Source: Mumia quercus
Lineage (GTDB): Bacteria > Actinomycetota > Actinomycetes > Propionibacteriales > Nocardioidaceae
NCBI RefSeq assembly: GCF_025506335.1
Contig: NZ_JANZYO010000005.1
Span: 1 to 64,000, forward strand
Direction of reading: 5' to 3'
DNA length: 64,000 nt
The position numbers were made by a program, and so were the translations under genes. Positions 53,955-62,041 of this stretch are shown in pieces. The stretch's first letter is position 1. Every line of letters begins with the position of its first letter. Below the pieces are notes generated by a model. That model was not told where the DNA came from. It did not search any database and saw only the letters and a program-made list of their open reading frames with translations.

Positions 53955-53986
53955 AAAACCCTGCTCCCACCTGGGAGCGGGGTTTT
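53955..53986 (+). terminator. Hairpin terminator after tRNA-Ala
   Basis: AAAACCC-T-GCTCCCA pairs with TGGGAGC-G-GGGTTTT around a two-base turn. The T-rich end gives an intrinsic terminator for tRNA-Ala; the A-rich start lets it work in the other direction for the convergent DHFR-family gene too. Confidence 0.85.
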
Positions 53987-54001
53987 GTCGTCTTCCGATG
54001 G

Positions 54002-54562
54002 TCAGGCGCCGATGCGGTAGCGGAGCTGGAGGACGCCGTTCGCGAACCTGCGCTCCTCGAGGAGCGTGAGCTCGGTGCGCAGGCCGCTGGGCAGCGCCGA
54101 CTTGCCGCCGCCGATGATCCAGGGCCAGACGAACAGGTGGCACTCGTCGACCAGCCCGGCTGCGAACGCCTGTGCGGCCAGGTCGGCCCCACCGACGGTC
54201 AGGTCGTTGGTCGCGGAGGCCACGATCTCGCGTACGGACGCCGCGTCGAAGCGTCGTTCGACCCGTGTCCGGGCGGTGGCCACCTCGGACAGGGTCGTGG
54301 AGTACACGACCTTGTCCGTGTCCTGCCAGACGGTCGCGAACTCGGCGGTGAGAGGTGACTGCGCGGCGAGGGAGGCGTCGGTCTCCCACGGCGCCATCGT
54401 CTCGTACAGGCGCCGCCCGTACAGGAACGTGCCCACCGACCCGACGAGGTCGGTGTAGGTCATGAAGACCTCGTCGTCGTGCGGGTAGAGGGCGAAGTCA
54501 CCGTTCTCGTCCTCGATGTAGCCGTCGAGGGACATGTTCGTGACGTAGATCAGCGCGGCCAT
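54002..54562 (-). CDS. Dihydrofolate reductase/RibD C-terminal family protein
   Basis: A 186-residue protein of the RibD C-terminal/DHFR-like fold: it begins AALIYVTNMSLDGYIEDENGD and has NDLTVGGADLAAQAFAAGLVDECHLFVWP. Family proteins bind NADPH; most relatives next to ArsR/SRPBCC genes have no assigned substrate, and it is unlikely to be the housekeeping DHFR. It starts 1 bp after the SRPBCC gene stop, as third gene of the ArsR operon. Confidence 0.85.
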   Translation of the reverse strand: MAALIYVTNMSLDGYIEDENGDFALYPHDDEVFMTYTDLVGSVGTFLYGRRLYETMAPWETDASLAAQSPLTAEFATVWQDTDKVVYSTTLSEVATARTRVERRFDAASVREIVASATNDLTVGGADLAAQAFAAGLVDECHLFVWPWIIGGGKSALPSGLRTELTLLEERRFANGVLQLRYRIGA

Positions 54563-54563
54563 C

Positions 54564-55019
54564 TCACTCCACCTCCTTGCTCAGGGCGGTCAACGCCTCG
54601 TGCCACCCCTGCTCGGCGTTGCCCGTCTGCTCCGGCGGGAGCCACTGGCGGATCTCGAGCCTCGTCCGCCCGTCGGCCTCGTCGAAGAACTCGACCCGCA
54701 GCCGCGTCCGGAACGGCGCGATGCCGAGCGGGAGGCGGCCGGTGACGTGCATGAGGCCGTCGATGAGCTCGCCCTCGGTCACGTCGGTGAGGTCGACGTC
54801 GACCTGGACCTGTACGTCGGGATCCGCCGCGGAGACCTCGGTCCATCGCTGGTGTCCGCCCGGTCGGACGTCGAACTCGATCTCGGTCCGCGGCAGCGAG
54901 CTGCCGACCGGGCCCCACCAGGCCACGAAGTGGTCCGGATCGGTGAAGGCGCGGTAGACGAGCGCCCGTGGCGCGTCGACCACGCGCGAGATCTCGATCT
55001 GCGGGGCTTCTGCCTGCAT
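54564..55019 (-). CDS. SRPBCC/AHSA1-type protein
   Basis: A 151-residue START-like protein of the AHSA1 (Aha1 C-terminal) group. EISRVVDAPRALVYRAFTDPDHFVAWWGP opens the domain and GWHEALTALSKEVE forms the closing helix. Such proteins are commonly coupled with an ArsR repressor, as here (TGATG). The ligand is unknown. Confidence 0.87.
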   Translation of the reverse strand: MQAEAPQIEISRVVDAPRALVYRAFTDPDHFVAWWGPVGSSLPRTEIEFDVRPGGHQRWTEVSAADPDVQVQVDVDLTDVTEGELIDGLMHVTGRLPLGIAPFRTRLRVEFFDEADGRTRLEIRQWLPPEQTGNAEQGWHEALTALSKEVE

Positions 55020-55369
55020 CAGGGCTCCTTGTCGTCGGTGGCAGCGGCCTGCACCGCGGCGAGGTGGGTGTCGAGGCGCGTGAGGGAGGCGTCCCAGAAC
55101 TCTCGGTAGCGGGCGATCCAGTCGGCGGCCTCGCGCAACGGGGCAGCCTCGAGGTGGCTCGCCCGCCACTTGCCTGAGCGCGCCCTCGAGATGAGCCCGG
55201 CGCGTTCGAGCACCTTCAGGTGTCGCGACACCGCCGGCATCGACACGGGGAGGGGCTCGGCGAGTGCGGTCACGGTGGCGTCGCCCTCTGCCAGGTCGGC
55301 CAGGATCGCGCGCCGTGTGGGGTCGGCGAGTGCCGAGAAGACGACGCTGAGCTGATCCGTGCCGGCCAT
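55019..55369 (-). CDS. ArsR-family transcriptional repressor
   Basis: A 116-residue winged-helix regulator. VFSALADPTRRAILADLAEGDATVTALAEPL is the standard opening and MPAVSRHLKVLERAGLI the recognition helix region. No cysteine cluster for metal is seen, so it is of the non-metal subtype frequently linked to AHSA1 partners. The ATG at 55369 follows GGAAGG; a longer frame would cross the operator and is rejected. It heads a three-gene operon with a well-formed autoregulatory promoter. Confidence 0.9.
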   Translation of the reverse strand: MAGTDQLSVVFSALADPTRRAILADLAEGDATVTALAEPLPVSMPAVSRHLKVLERAGLISRARSGKWRASHLEAAPLREAADWIARYREFWDASLTRLDTHLAAVQAAATDDKEP

Positions 55370-55384
55370 GGCCACCTTCCTATA

Positions 55385-55429
55385 TTTAACGAACTCGTTA
55401 AACGTACGGGAGCGTGCGAGCTCCGTCAA
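55385..55429 (-). promoter_or_regulatory. Promoter and ArsR operator
   Basis: On the minus strand TTGACG (55424-55429) and TACGTT (55401-55406) are separated by 17 bases, an excellent sigma-70-type promoter. The perfect palindrome TTTAACGA-AC-TCGTTAAA (55385-55402) overlaps the downstream edge of the -10 element, 16 bases before the arsR ATG. This is the expected architecture for autorepression. Confidence 0.8.
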
Positions 55430-55488
55430 CGGCTCGTGTCTCGACAAACTCCGTCGCCGCGGTCCCGGGCGCCACTAGCGTCGGACGC

Positions 55489-56292
55489 ATGTCCGAGTCC
55501 GCTGCCGTGACCACCGCTGTCCCTCCGCGATCGAGCCTCCCGGCGGCCCCGCCCTCGTACGGTGCTGCGCTGGGGGAGACCCTCCGCGTGATCCTGCTCG
55601 CCGGGGCCTTCAGCGGCGTCGTGGTCGCCGGTGTCGGTGGCCGGCTGATCATGTTCGTGCTGCGCCTGACCTCGCCCGACGGCATCCGCGGGCTCCTGAC
55701 CGACGACGGGTTCAGGATCGGCGAGTTCTCGTTCCTCGACACGCTCGGACTGGTCACGATCGGCGCCACGGCCGGCGTGATCGGCGCTGGCGCGTACCTC
55801 CTCGTCCGACCATGGCTGATCGGGCCGGTCTGGCTCCGCAGGGCCACGGTCACGCTCGCCGGCGGGGCGATCGGCGGAGCGCTGCTCGTGCAACCCGACG
55901 GTAACGACTTCCGGCTCCTGGAGCCGCGTTGGCTGGCCGTCGCGCTCTGCGTGGCTCTGGGCGCCACCTTCGCGTACGTCGTGGGTGTCGTCGCCGACCG
56001 CGTCGCCGCGCCCGGCTCGTGGACCCGGCGCGGGTGGTGGAGGTGGGTCCTCCCGGTCCTCGCCCTCGGCTCGTTGACCCTGGGCGTCGCCTTCTTCGCC
56101 GTCGTCGCCGTGGTGGCGGCCGTGGTCGTGGCGCTGAGGCCGTGGTACCCCGTGGTCAGGGGATCGGCTGCCGCGACGACCCTCGTACGCGCTGGCTTCC
56201 TCGCCGTCGCGATCGCGGGCGTCGTGGGCCTCGTCGTCGACATCGGCGCCGTCTCCGACCTCGATCCGTCACCGTTCTCCGAAGGCGGATGA
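55489..56292 (+). CDS. Hypothetical polytopic membrane protein (267 aa)
   Basis: A 267-residue protein with about seven hydrophobic segments, from LRVILLAGAFSGVVVAGVGGRLIMFVLRL to the C-terminal LVRAGFLAVAIAGVVGLVVDIG. No transport or enzyme motif is recognised. The ATG at 55489 (MSESAAVTT) was preferred to a longer frame from 55414, as its N-terminus is polar and 55414-55488 has the base composition of an upstream region. It is followed 16 bp later by the metallo-hydrolase gene. Confidence 0.72.
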   Translation: MSESAAVTTAVPPRSSLPAAPPSYGAALGETLRVILLAGAFSGVVVAGVGGRLIMFVLRLTSPDGIRGLLTDDGFRIGEFSFLDTLGLVTIGATAGVIGAGAYLLVRPWLIGPVWLRRATVTLAGGAIGGALLVQPDGNDFRLLEPRWLAVALCVALGATFAYVVGVVADRVAAPGSWTRRGWWRWVLPVLALGSLTLGVAFFAVVAVVAAVVVALRPWYPVVRGSAAATTLVRAGFLAVAIAGVVGLVVDIGAVSDLDPSPFSEGG

Positions 56293-56308
56293 GCCGTAGG
56301 GTGCTGGC

Positions 56309-57070
56309 GTGAGCACCCTGGCGGTCACGTGGTGGGGCCACTCGACCGCGACCGTCGAGCTGGGACCCACGCGCGTGCTCACTGATCCCGTGCTCGTCGA
56401 CCGGTTCGTCCATCTCCGTCGGCACGCGACGTCACCGACGGCGGAGGCGGCGAACGCCGATCTCGTGCTGGTCTCCCACCTGCACATGGACCACTTCCAC
56501 CTCCCGTCGCTGCGTCGCCTCCCGCGCGGGACCCACGTGGTCGTGCCTGCCGGCAGCCGGGACCTGCTGGCACGCGCCGACCTCGAGGTGCACGAGGCGA
56601 ACCCAGGGGAGCGGCTCAGTGTCGCCCACGTCACCGTCGAGGTGCTGGCCGCAGACCATCCTGCGACGCGCCACCGCTGGTCGCGCCGAGAGGCGCAGCC
56701 GCTCGGCTTCCGCGTCGTCGGGGACGGCGCCTCCTTCTGGTACCCCGGCGACACCGGACCGGCCGCCGACGTCTCAGGGGTGGGGCCGGTCGACCTCGCC
56801 CTCGTCCCGGTCGGCGGCTGGGGGCCGACGCTCGGCGACGACCACCTCGGGCCTGGCGAGGCGGCCGCCCTCGTACGCCGGGTGGGGGCGCGCTGGGCGG
56901 TTCCCGTGCACTGGGGCACGTTCTGGCCGCTCGGCATGGGACGGGTTGCGCCGGGGGTGCGGCACCACCTGCTCGAGACGCCTGGCGAGCGCTTCCTCGA
57001 CGCCGTCGAGAGCGACGACGTACGCGGGGTCCTCGCCGATCCTGGTCGGCGGATCGAGCTCGTCAGCTGA
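56309..57070 (+). CDS. Metallo-beta-lactamase-fold hydrolase (UlaG/L-ascorbate-lactonase-like)
   Basis: A 253-residue MBL-fold protein. The metal ligands are in SHLHMDHFHLPSLR (HxHxDH at about 50-56), GDTG and VHWGTF. The compact form without an insertion resembles the UlaG-like group. The substrate is unknown. Start GTG at 56309. It converges with a second, unrelated MBL gene, the two overlapping by 8 bp. Confidence 0.85.
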   Translation: MSTLAVTWWGHSTATVELGPTRVLTDPVLVDRFVHLRRHATSPTAEAANADLVLVSHLHMDHFHLPSLRRLPRGTHVVVPAGSRDLLARADLEVHEANPGERLSVAHVTVEVLAADHPATRHRWSRREAQPLGFRVVGDGASFWYPGDTGPAADVSGVGPVDLALVPVGGWGPTLGDDHLGPGEAAALVRRVGARWAVPVHWGTFWPLGMGRVAPGVRHHLLETPGERFLDAVESDDVRGVLADPGRRIELVS

Positions 57071-57845
57071 GGCCGGGCTCGATCCTGCGGACGGCAGCCT
57101 CGTGCTCGTCTCGCAGCCAGTCCTCGGCGTCGGTGAGACGCGGGTCGCCAGAGGCCGTCCCGTCGCGCAGGCCGCCGAGGTAGGCCCGATCGGCCGCGAG
57201 CCTGCGGACGAGCTCGTCGTGGTCGCCGACGCGTCCGTGCCCGGGGACGAGGACCGACACCTCGGGTGCGACGGTCTCGAACAGCGCGAGCGCGTCGGAG
57301 TAGTCGTCCCACGGGGTGTCCGCGTCGAGGTCGAGCAAGGGTGGCTCAACGTCCGACAGCATGTCGCCCGCCACGAGCACGCCGACGTCGTCGACGAGCA
57401 GCGCGGCGTGGCCGACGGCGTGCGCGCGGTGCTCCAGCACGCGGCAGGAGCGGCCGGGCCAGGGAAGCGTGTGCGTGCCCGGCGGGAGCGCGGTGACGCG
57501 GTCGAGCCACCTGCCGTCGACGCCGGGGAGCGCCTCGCGCGCTTTGCGAGCGTTGTCGTCAGCGACGACCCGGGCGCGCTGGGCCGCGGCGGCGGTCGCC
57601 CACCGCGGGGCGTCCCCCAACGCCGGCCGCCACAGCAGGTGGTCCCAGTGCGGATGGGTCGAGAACGCTCCCGTCACCGTCAGGCCGCGCGACGCCAGGT
57701 CAGCGGCGAGCGCGTCGATCTCGGCTGCCGTCACTGCGGGGTCGACGACCAGGCACTCGCGCCCGTCCGCGCCGACGACCACGGTCGTCGTGGTGGCGCA
57801 GAACGGGTGCGTCGCGACGAGGACGCCAGGGGCGACCTCGATCAT
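57063..57845 (-). CDS. Metallo-beta-lactamase-fold hydrolase
   Basis: A 260-residue MBL-fold protein with [11 protein letters not shown] (HxHxDH at about 63-68), [19 protein letters not shown] (second histidine and the bridging Asp) and PGHGRVGD. It is closer to glyoxalase II/lactonase-like hydrolases than its convergent neighbour. The ATG overlaps the trpB2 stop (ATGA), so it is translated as the second gene of that operon. Whether it acts on a product of the TrpB2-type enzyme is not known. Confidence 0.85.
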   Translation of the reverse strand: MIEVAPGVLVATHPFCATTTTVVVGADGRECLVVDPAVTAAEIDALAADLASRGLTVTGAFSTHPHWDHLLWRPALGDAPRWATAAAAQRARVVADDNARKAREALPGVDGRWLDRVTALPPGTHTLPWPGRSCRVLEHRAHAVGHAALLVDDVGVLVAGDMLSDVEPPLLDLDADTPWDDYSDALALFETVAPEVSVLVPGHGRVGDHDELVRRLAADRAYLGGLRDGTASGDPRLTDAEDWLRDEHEAAVRRIEPGLS

Positions 57846-59200
57846 CGGACCGTCGGCACCGCCGCCAGCGAGCGGGTGAGCGCCTCGTCGCTGAGGGGGT
57901 CGTCCTCCAACCGCCCGTGCAGGTACGAGTCGTACGCGCCGAGCTCGAGGAGCCCGTGACCCGACAGGCCGATGACGATGACGGGCGCGTCACCCGTCCG
58001 CGCCGCCTCCACCGCGGCGCGCCGGGCCTGCGCCAACGCGTGCGAGGACTCCGGCGCGGCGACGATGCCCTCCGTACGCGCGAACTCCGTCGCCGTCTCG
58101 AAGCACTCGCTCTGGTGGAGGGCGACCGCCTCGATCAACCCCTCGTGCGCGACGTGGGAGACCAGCGGCGCCATCGCGTGGTAGCGCAGACCGCCCGCGT
58201 GGATCGTCGAGGGTACGAAGTCGTGTCCGAGGGTGTACATCTTCATCAGCGGCGTCATGCCGCCGGTGTCGCCGAAGTCGTACCGGTACTCGCCGCGGGT
58301 CAGCGTCGGGCACGACGACGGCTCGACGGCGACGATCCGCGGCTGCTGGCGCCCCGCGAGCTTCTCACGCAGGAAGGGGAACGCCAGCCCGGCGAAGTTG
58401 GAGCCGCCACCGGCGCAGCCCACGACCAGGTCGGCACCGGACTCGCCGGCCTTCGCGAGCTGGAGGAGCGACTCCTCGCCGATCACCGTCTGGTGCAGGA
58501 GGACGTGGTTGAGGACCGAGCCGAGGGCGTACTTCGTCGTCTCGTCCTGGGCGGCGAGCTCGACGGCCTCGGTGATCGCGATGCCGAGCGAGCCCGGGTG
58601 GTCGGCGTCGAACCCCTTGCCGAACTCCGTCAGCGTGCTGGGCGAGCGGTGGACCTTGCCGCCGAACACCTCGATGAGCGTGCGGCGCTGCGGCTTGGTG
58701 TCGTACGAGGCACCGACCTGCCACACCTCGCACTCGAGCCCGAAGAGCGCGCACGCGTACGCCAGCGCGGTGCCCCACTGCCCGGCGCCGGTCTCGGTCG
58801 TCAGCCGCGTGATGCCGTTCTGCGCGTTGTAGTAGACCTGAGGCACCGAGGTGTTGGTCTTGTGGGAGCCGGCCGGCGAGACGCCCTCGTACTTGTAGTA
58901 GATCCGCGCGGACGTGCCGAGCTTCTTCTCCCAGCGCCGCGCGCGTACCAGCGGCGAGGGACGGTACTGGCGGTAGACGTCACGGACCGCCTCGGGGATC
59001 TCGACGTACCGCTCGGTCGTGACCTCCTGGGCGATGAGCTCTGGGGGGAAGAGCGGCGCGAGGTCGTCAGGTCCCACCGGCTCGTGCGTGGCCGGGTGCA
59101 GCGGCGGAGGGGGCGGCGTCGGGAGGTCCGCGACGACGTTGTACCAGTGGGTCGGCATCTCGGACTCGTCGAGCGTGATGCGGATGCGGTCGTCGGTCAT
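57842..59200 (-). CDS. trpB2: Tryptophan synthase beta-like protein, TrpB2 type
   Basis: A PLP enzyme of 452 residues joining indole to serine to give tryptophan. The PLP lysine is Lys114 in [13 protein letters not shown], and [11 protein letters not shown] binds the phosphate. The long N-terminus ([20 protein letters not shown]) and insertions mark the TrpB2 (TIGR01415) group, which typically acts without TrpA and may salvage free indole. No trpA is nearby. The ATG at 59200 follows AGGAGGAA. Confidence 0.92.
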   Translation of the reverse strand: MTDDRIRITLDESEMPTHWYNVVADLPTPPPPPLHPATHEPVGPDDLAPLFPPELIAQEVTTERYVEIPEAVRDVYRQYRPSPLVRARRWEKKLGTSARIYYKYEGVSPAGSHKTNTSVPQVYYNAQNGITRLTTETGAGQWGTALAYACALFGLECEVWQVGASYDTKPQRRTLIEVFGGKVHRSPSTLTEFGKGFDADHPGSLGIAITEAVELAAQDETTKYALGSVLNHVLLHQTVIGEESLLQLAKAGESGADLVVGCAGGGSNFAGLAFPFLREKLAGRQQPRIVAVEPSSCPTLTRGEYRYDFGDTGGMTPLMKMYTLGHDFVPSTIHAGGLRYHAMAPLVSHVAHEGLIEAVALHQSECFETATEFARTEGIVAAPESSHALAQARRAAVEAARTGDAPVIVIGLSGHGLLELGAYDSYLHGRLEDDPLSDEALTRSLAAVPTVR

Positions 59201-59241
59201 CGTTCCTCCTGCATCGGTGTGTGGCACGAGCCGGGGCGGAC

Positions 59242-59499
59242 TCAGTCGAAGAGGTCCGAGAGCCAGCTCTCCTTCTTCTTGCGCTTGGAGGAGCGGTCGT
59301 CGTAGCGGCGGTCGTCGTAGCGCTGCTGGGGGCGATCCTGGTAGGTCGGCGCCGGGGTCGCCTGCGTCCCCGCGCGGTCGATGATCTTGTCCAGCTCGCC
59401 ACGGTCGAGCCAGACTCCGCGGCACTCGGGGCAGTAGTCGATCTCGATCCCGCTGCGCTCGCTCATCACGAGGGTGGTGTCGTCGTTGGGGCATCTCAT
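59242..59499 (-). CDS. Zinc-ribbon (zf-TFIIB) protein (85 aa)
   Basis: From the ATG at 59499 the protein starts [40 protein letters not shown], the zf-TFIIB motif with Cys3 and CPEC plus the WLDRGELD signature. The second half is a polar, Arg/Asp/Tyr-rich tail ending [12 protein letters not shown]. The family's role is unknown; they are single-domain zinc proteins. The first cysteine pair lacks its second cysteine (CPND), so zinc may be bound by three cysteines plus another ligand. Confidence 0.82.
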   Translation of the reverse strand: MRCPNDDTTLVMSERSGIEIDYCPECRGVWLDRGELDKIIDRAGTQATPAPTYQDRPQQRYDDRRYDDRSSKRKKKESWLSDLFD

Positions 59500-59503
59500 G
59501 GGT

Positions 59504-59725
59504 TCATCCTGGGGGGTCCGAGGGGCACGGCCAAGCGGTCTGGGCCGCGGACTGCTCCTCAACGTGGGCGACGAACGCCGGATCGGTGGACGTCACCCGA
59601 TCTACCTCCTCGCCACCGTCGCAGCGGCACAGCGCGACTGTGACACGGGCCTGCGAGCGGCTGACCACGTTCCACGTCCCTCCCGCACGTATCCAGCGCT
59701 CCAGGATCTCGAGATCGTCGGCCAT
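59504..59725 (-). CDS. Small conserved hypothetical protein (73 aa)
   Basis: A 73-residue protein MADDLEILERWIRAGGTWNVV, then VTVALCRCDGGEEVDRVTSTDP. The segment 'VTVALCRCDGGEEVDR' with its paired cysteines recurs in small actinobacterial proteins of unknown function, which is the main reason to call it. The ATG at 59725 has no strong ribosome-binding site. It ends 4 bp before the zinc-ribbon gene start, suggesting one transcript. Confidence 0.62.
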   Translation of the reverse strand: MADDLEILERWIRAGGTWNVVSRSQARVTVALCRCDGGEEVDRVTSTDPAFVAHVEEQSAAQTAWPCPSDPPG

Positions 59726-59812
59726 CTCCCCATGATGGCGCGCGAGCGCGCGCGAGGGCGGTTAGCGTGCAGGGAGACCGGTCACGGGGGGCGCCGAGCG
59801 CGGGAGGTCTGC

Positions 59813-60388
59813 ATGCATCGACTGACACCACTGAGTCGCGGGGCAGGTGCGGCTCTCCTGGCGTGCGCTGCCGTCCTTGCCGCCTGCGGAGAGGCAGGCG
59901 ACGTCGATCCCGAGCCCACGGTGTCGACCACCGGCGAGATCTCTCCGGGGACGGACGGCTCCGCCACGCCGACCGACGGCGGCACCGGCACCGCGAGCCC
60001 GGGACCGGTGACGGTCGGCAAGGGGCAGGAGCACCGCGTGACCGAGGCGGGGACGGCTGTCGTCGTGTGCGAGAGCGGAGGCGACGTGACCGTCGAGGCG
60101 GCGGCGACCGTGACGGTGTCCGGCCCCTGCGACGACGTCGACGTCGACGGCAGCGGCGCCACGGTCACTTTCGAGACTGCCCGTGACCTGGGCGTCGACG
60201 GCTCCGACAACACCGTCACGGGCGTCCGGGTCCTCGAGCTCGACGTCGGCGGCGATCGCAACGAGATCACGGTCAAGCAGCTGCGCGCGGTCGACCTCGA
60301 GGGCGCGGACAACGTCATCACCCACGGCACGACGTTGACGCCGCAGGTCGACGACGAGGGCAAGGGCAACACCGTCGTCGAAGGGTGA
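59813..60388 (+). CDS. DUF3060-type lipoprotein
   Basis: A 191-residue exported protein. The signal peptide GAGAALLACAAVLAACGE contains the lipobox LAAC (Cys at about 25). After a Thr/Gly/Pro-rich linker, the domain (about 70-191) is a series of short repeats such as VTVEAAATVTVSGPCDDVDVDG and VDLEGADNVITHG, a beta-solenoid-like pattern typical of DUF3060. Function unknown; it should be anchored on the outer face of the membrane. Start ATG at 59813. It converges with the lysG gene. Confidence 0.78.
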   Translation: MHRLTPLSRGAGAALLACAAVLAACGEAGDVDPEPTVSTTGEISPGTDGSATPTDGGTGTASPGPVTVGKGQEHRVTEAGTAVVVCESGGDVTVEAAATVTVSGPCDDVDVDGSGATVTFETARDLGVDGSDNTVTGVRVLELDVGGDRNEITVKQLRAVDLEGADNVITHGTTLTPQVDDEGKGNTVVEG

Positions 60389-60392
60389 GGGT

Positions 60393-61271
60393 TCAGCGCA
60401 GGTGGCGCCGTGCGCCCTCGCGTACCGCGTCCGACAGGAGCGCCAGCGCGGGGGAGTCGAGCTGGTACTGGTGCCAGTGGAGCCGTACGTCGATGCGCGC
60501 GCGGTCCCCGATCTCGCGCACCTCGCCCGAGGCGGCGAGCGACGTCGACTGCAGGTCGGGGAGCATGCCCCAGCCGAGTCCGAGACGGATCGCCTCGCGG
60601 AACGCCTCCGAGCCGGGCACGTAGTGGCGAGGGGGGTCGGCGTGCGGAGCGCCGAGGCGGGCGAGGAGCTGCCGCTGGAGCTCGTCGTCGCGGTCGAAGT
60701 CGACGACCGGCGCCTCGGCGAGCGCCTGGGCGGTCAGGCCGCCACGGAACCAGCGCGCCGCGAAGGCCGGGGCGGCCATCGCCCGGTAGCGCATCACGCC
60801 GAGGGTGCTCACCGAGCAGCCGGGAACCCGGTCCGCCACGGCGCTGACCGCAGCCAGCGCCGAGCCGTCACGCAGGCGCGCGAGGGCTTGGCGCTCGTCC
60901 TCACGCTGCACGTCGAGGAGCACGCGGTCGGTCACGCCGGCGACCGAGGGCAGGAACCAGGTCGCCAGGGAGTCGGCGTTGACGACGACCGGGACGACGA
61001 CCCGTGCGACGTCCCCGTCGGACGGGGCGAGGTCGCGGACGAGGAGGTCGACCTGACGAGCGAGGCGCAGGATCTCGGCGCCGTGGCCGGTGACCGTCAC
61101 CGGGCGGGTCCGTCGTACGAGGACGCGGCCGGTCGTGGCCTCGAGCGCCTTCATGCGCTGGCTGACCGCGGACGGCGTCACCTGGAGCCGGGCTGCGGCC
61201 GCTTCGAAGCTGCCCTCGGTCACCACGGCGACGAGCGTGCGGAGCTGGTCGAGAGCTAGGTCACCCTTCAT
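60393..61271 (-). CDS. lysG: LysR-family regulator LysG/ArgP
   Basis: A 292-residue regulator of basic amino acid export. LDQLRTLVAVVTEGSFEAAAARLQVTPSAVSQRMKALE is the LysG/ArgP-type DNA-binding domain, and TWFLPSVAGV and the effector domain follow. The inner ATG at 61271 is preceded by AAGGAG at 6 bases; the upstream ATG at 61286 lies within the likely operator and is rejected. It diverges from lysE, its known target in Corynebacterium. Confidence 0.92.
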   Translation of the reverse strand: MKGDLALDQLRTLVAVVTEGSFEAAAARLQVTPSAVSQRMKALEATTGRVLVRRTRPVTVTGHGAEILRLARQVDLLVRDLAPSDGDVARVVVPVVVNADSLATWFLPSVAGVTDRVLLDVQREDERQALARLRDGSALAAVSAVADRVPGCSVSTLGVMRYRAMAAPAFAARWFRGGLTAQALAEAPVVDFDRDDELQRQLLARLGAPHADPPRHYVPGSEAFREAIRLGLGWGMLPDLQSTSLAASGEVREIGDRARIDVRLHWHQYQLDSPALALLSDAVREGARRHLR

Positions 61272-61280
61272 GAAGCACTC

Positions 61281-61295
61281 CTTCATCTGCTGAAG
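61281..61295. promoter_or_regulatory. LysG-type operator between lysG and lysE
   Basis: CTTCA-TCTGC-TGAAG is a perfect inverted repeat and contains the LysR consensus T-N11-A. It lies in the 70-bp divergent gap, nearer to lysG, where LysR regulators bind to control both genes. Confidence 0.65.
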
Positions 61296-61341
61296 AAACT
61301 TTAGCTGGATTCATGCCTGCGATCCGCTTACCGTCGTCGGT

Positions 61342-61962
61342 GTGAGCGACTCGCAGGTGGTGGCCGCCCTTCTGGCAGGGCTCGGGACGGGGCTGTCCCT
61401 GATCGTGGCGATCGGGGCGCAGAACGCCTTCGTCCTGCGCCAAGGCCTGCGCAGGGAGGCCGTCGGTCCGGTCGTGCTCGTCTGTGCGCTCTCCGACACC
61501 GTCCTGATCCTGGCGGGGGTCGGAGGCGTCGGGGCCCTTCTCGCGCGTGCGCCTGTGCTGGTCGAGGTGGTGCGGTGGGCAGGCGCGTTGTTCCTGGCGG
61601 TCTACGGGCTGCTGGCCGCACGGAGGGCCGTGGTCGGTGGGCGGCTCGACGTCGACGAGCGCGGGGGACGGACGTCGGTCTGGCCGGTGGTCGCCACGGC
61701 GCTCGCGCTGACGTGGCTCAACCCGCACGTCTACCTCGACACGGTGCTGCTGCTCGGCTCGGTGGCGACCTCGTACGGCGACGCGCGCGGGGCGTTCGCG
61801 GTCGGTGCTGTCGTCGGGAGCTGGATCTGGTTCGCCGGGTTGGGCTACGGGGCGCGCGCCCTGCGGCCGGTCTTCGCGCGGCCCGCGGCATGGCGGGTGC
61901 TCGACGCCGCGGTCGCGGTGGTGATGCTCGCCCTTGCGGTGCGGCTCACGCTCGGCGGGTGA
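61342..61962 (+). CDS. lysE: LysE/ArgO family amino acid exporter
   Basis: A 206-residue exporter of lysine/arginine with about six helices. The N-terminal GLGTGLSLIVAIGAQNAFVLRQGLRREAV is the classical LysE/ArgO signature and LTWLNPHVYLDTVLLLG is the second. It protects against excess basic amino acids from peptide uptake, a function that would fit the peptide importer in this window. Start GTG at 61342. Confidence 0.93.
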   Translation: MSDSQVVAALLAGLGTGLSLIVAIGAQNAFVLRQGLRREAVGPVVLVCALSDTVLILAGVGGVGALLARAPVLVEVVRWAGALFLAVYGLLAARRAVVGGRLDVDERGGRTSVWPVVATALALTWLNPHVYLDTVLLLGSVATSYGDARGAFAVGAVVGSWIWFAGLGYGARALRPVFARPAAWRVLDAAVAVVMLALAVRLTLGG

Positions 61963-62041
61963 GCGCGGGCCGCGTCGCCGGTGTCGCGGGCCCCTCGTTG
62001 TTAGGCTTCCCGGACGACCAGTTCTCCCGGAAGGGGCCTCC

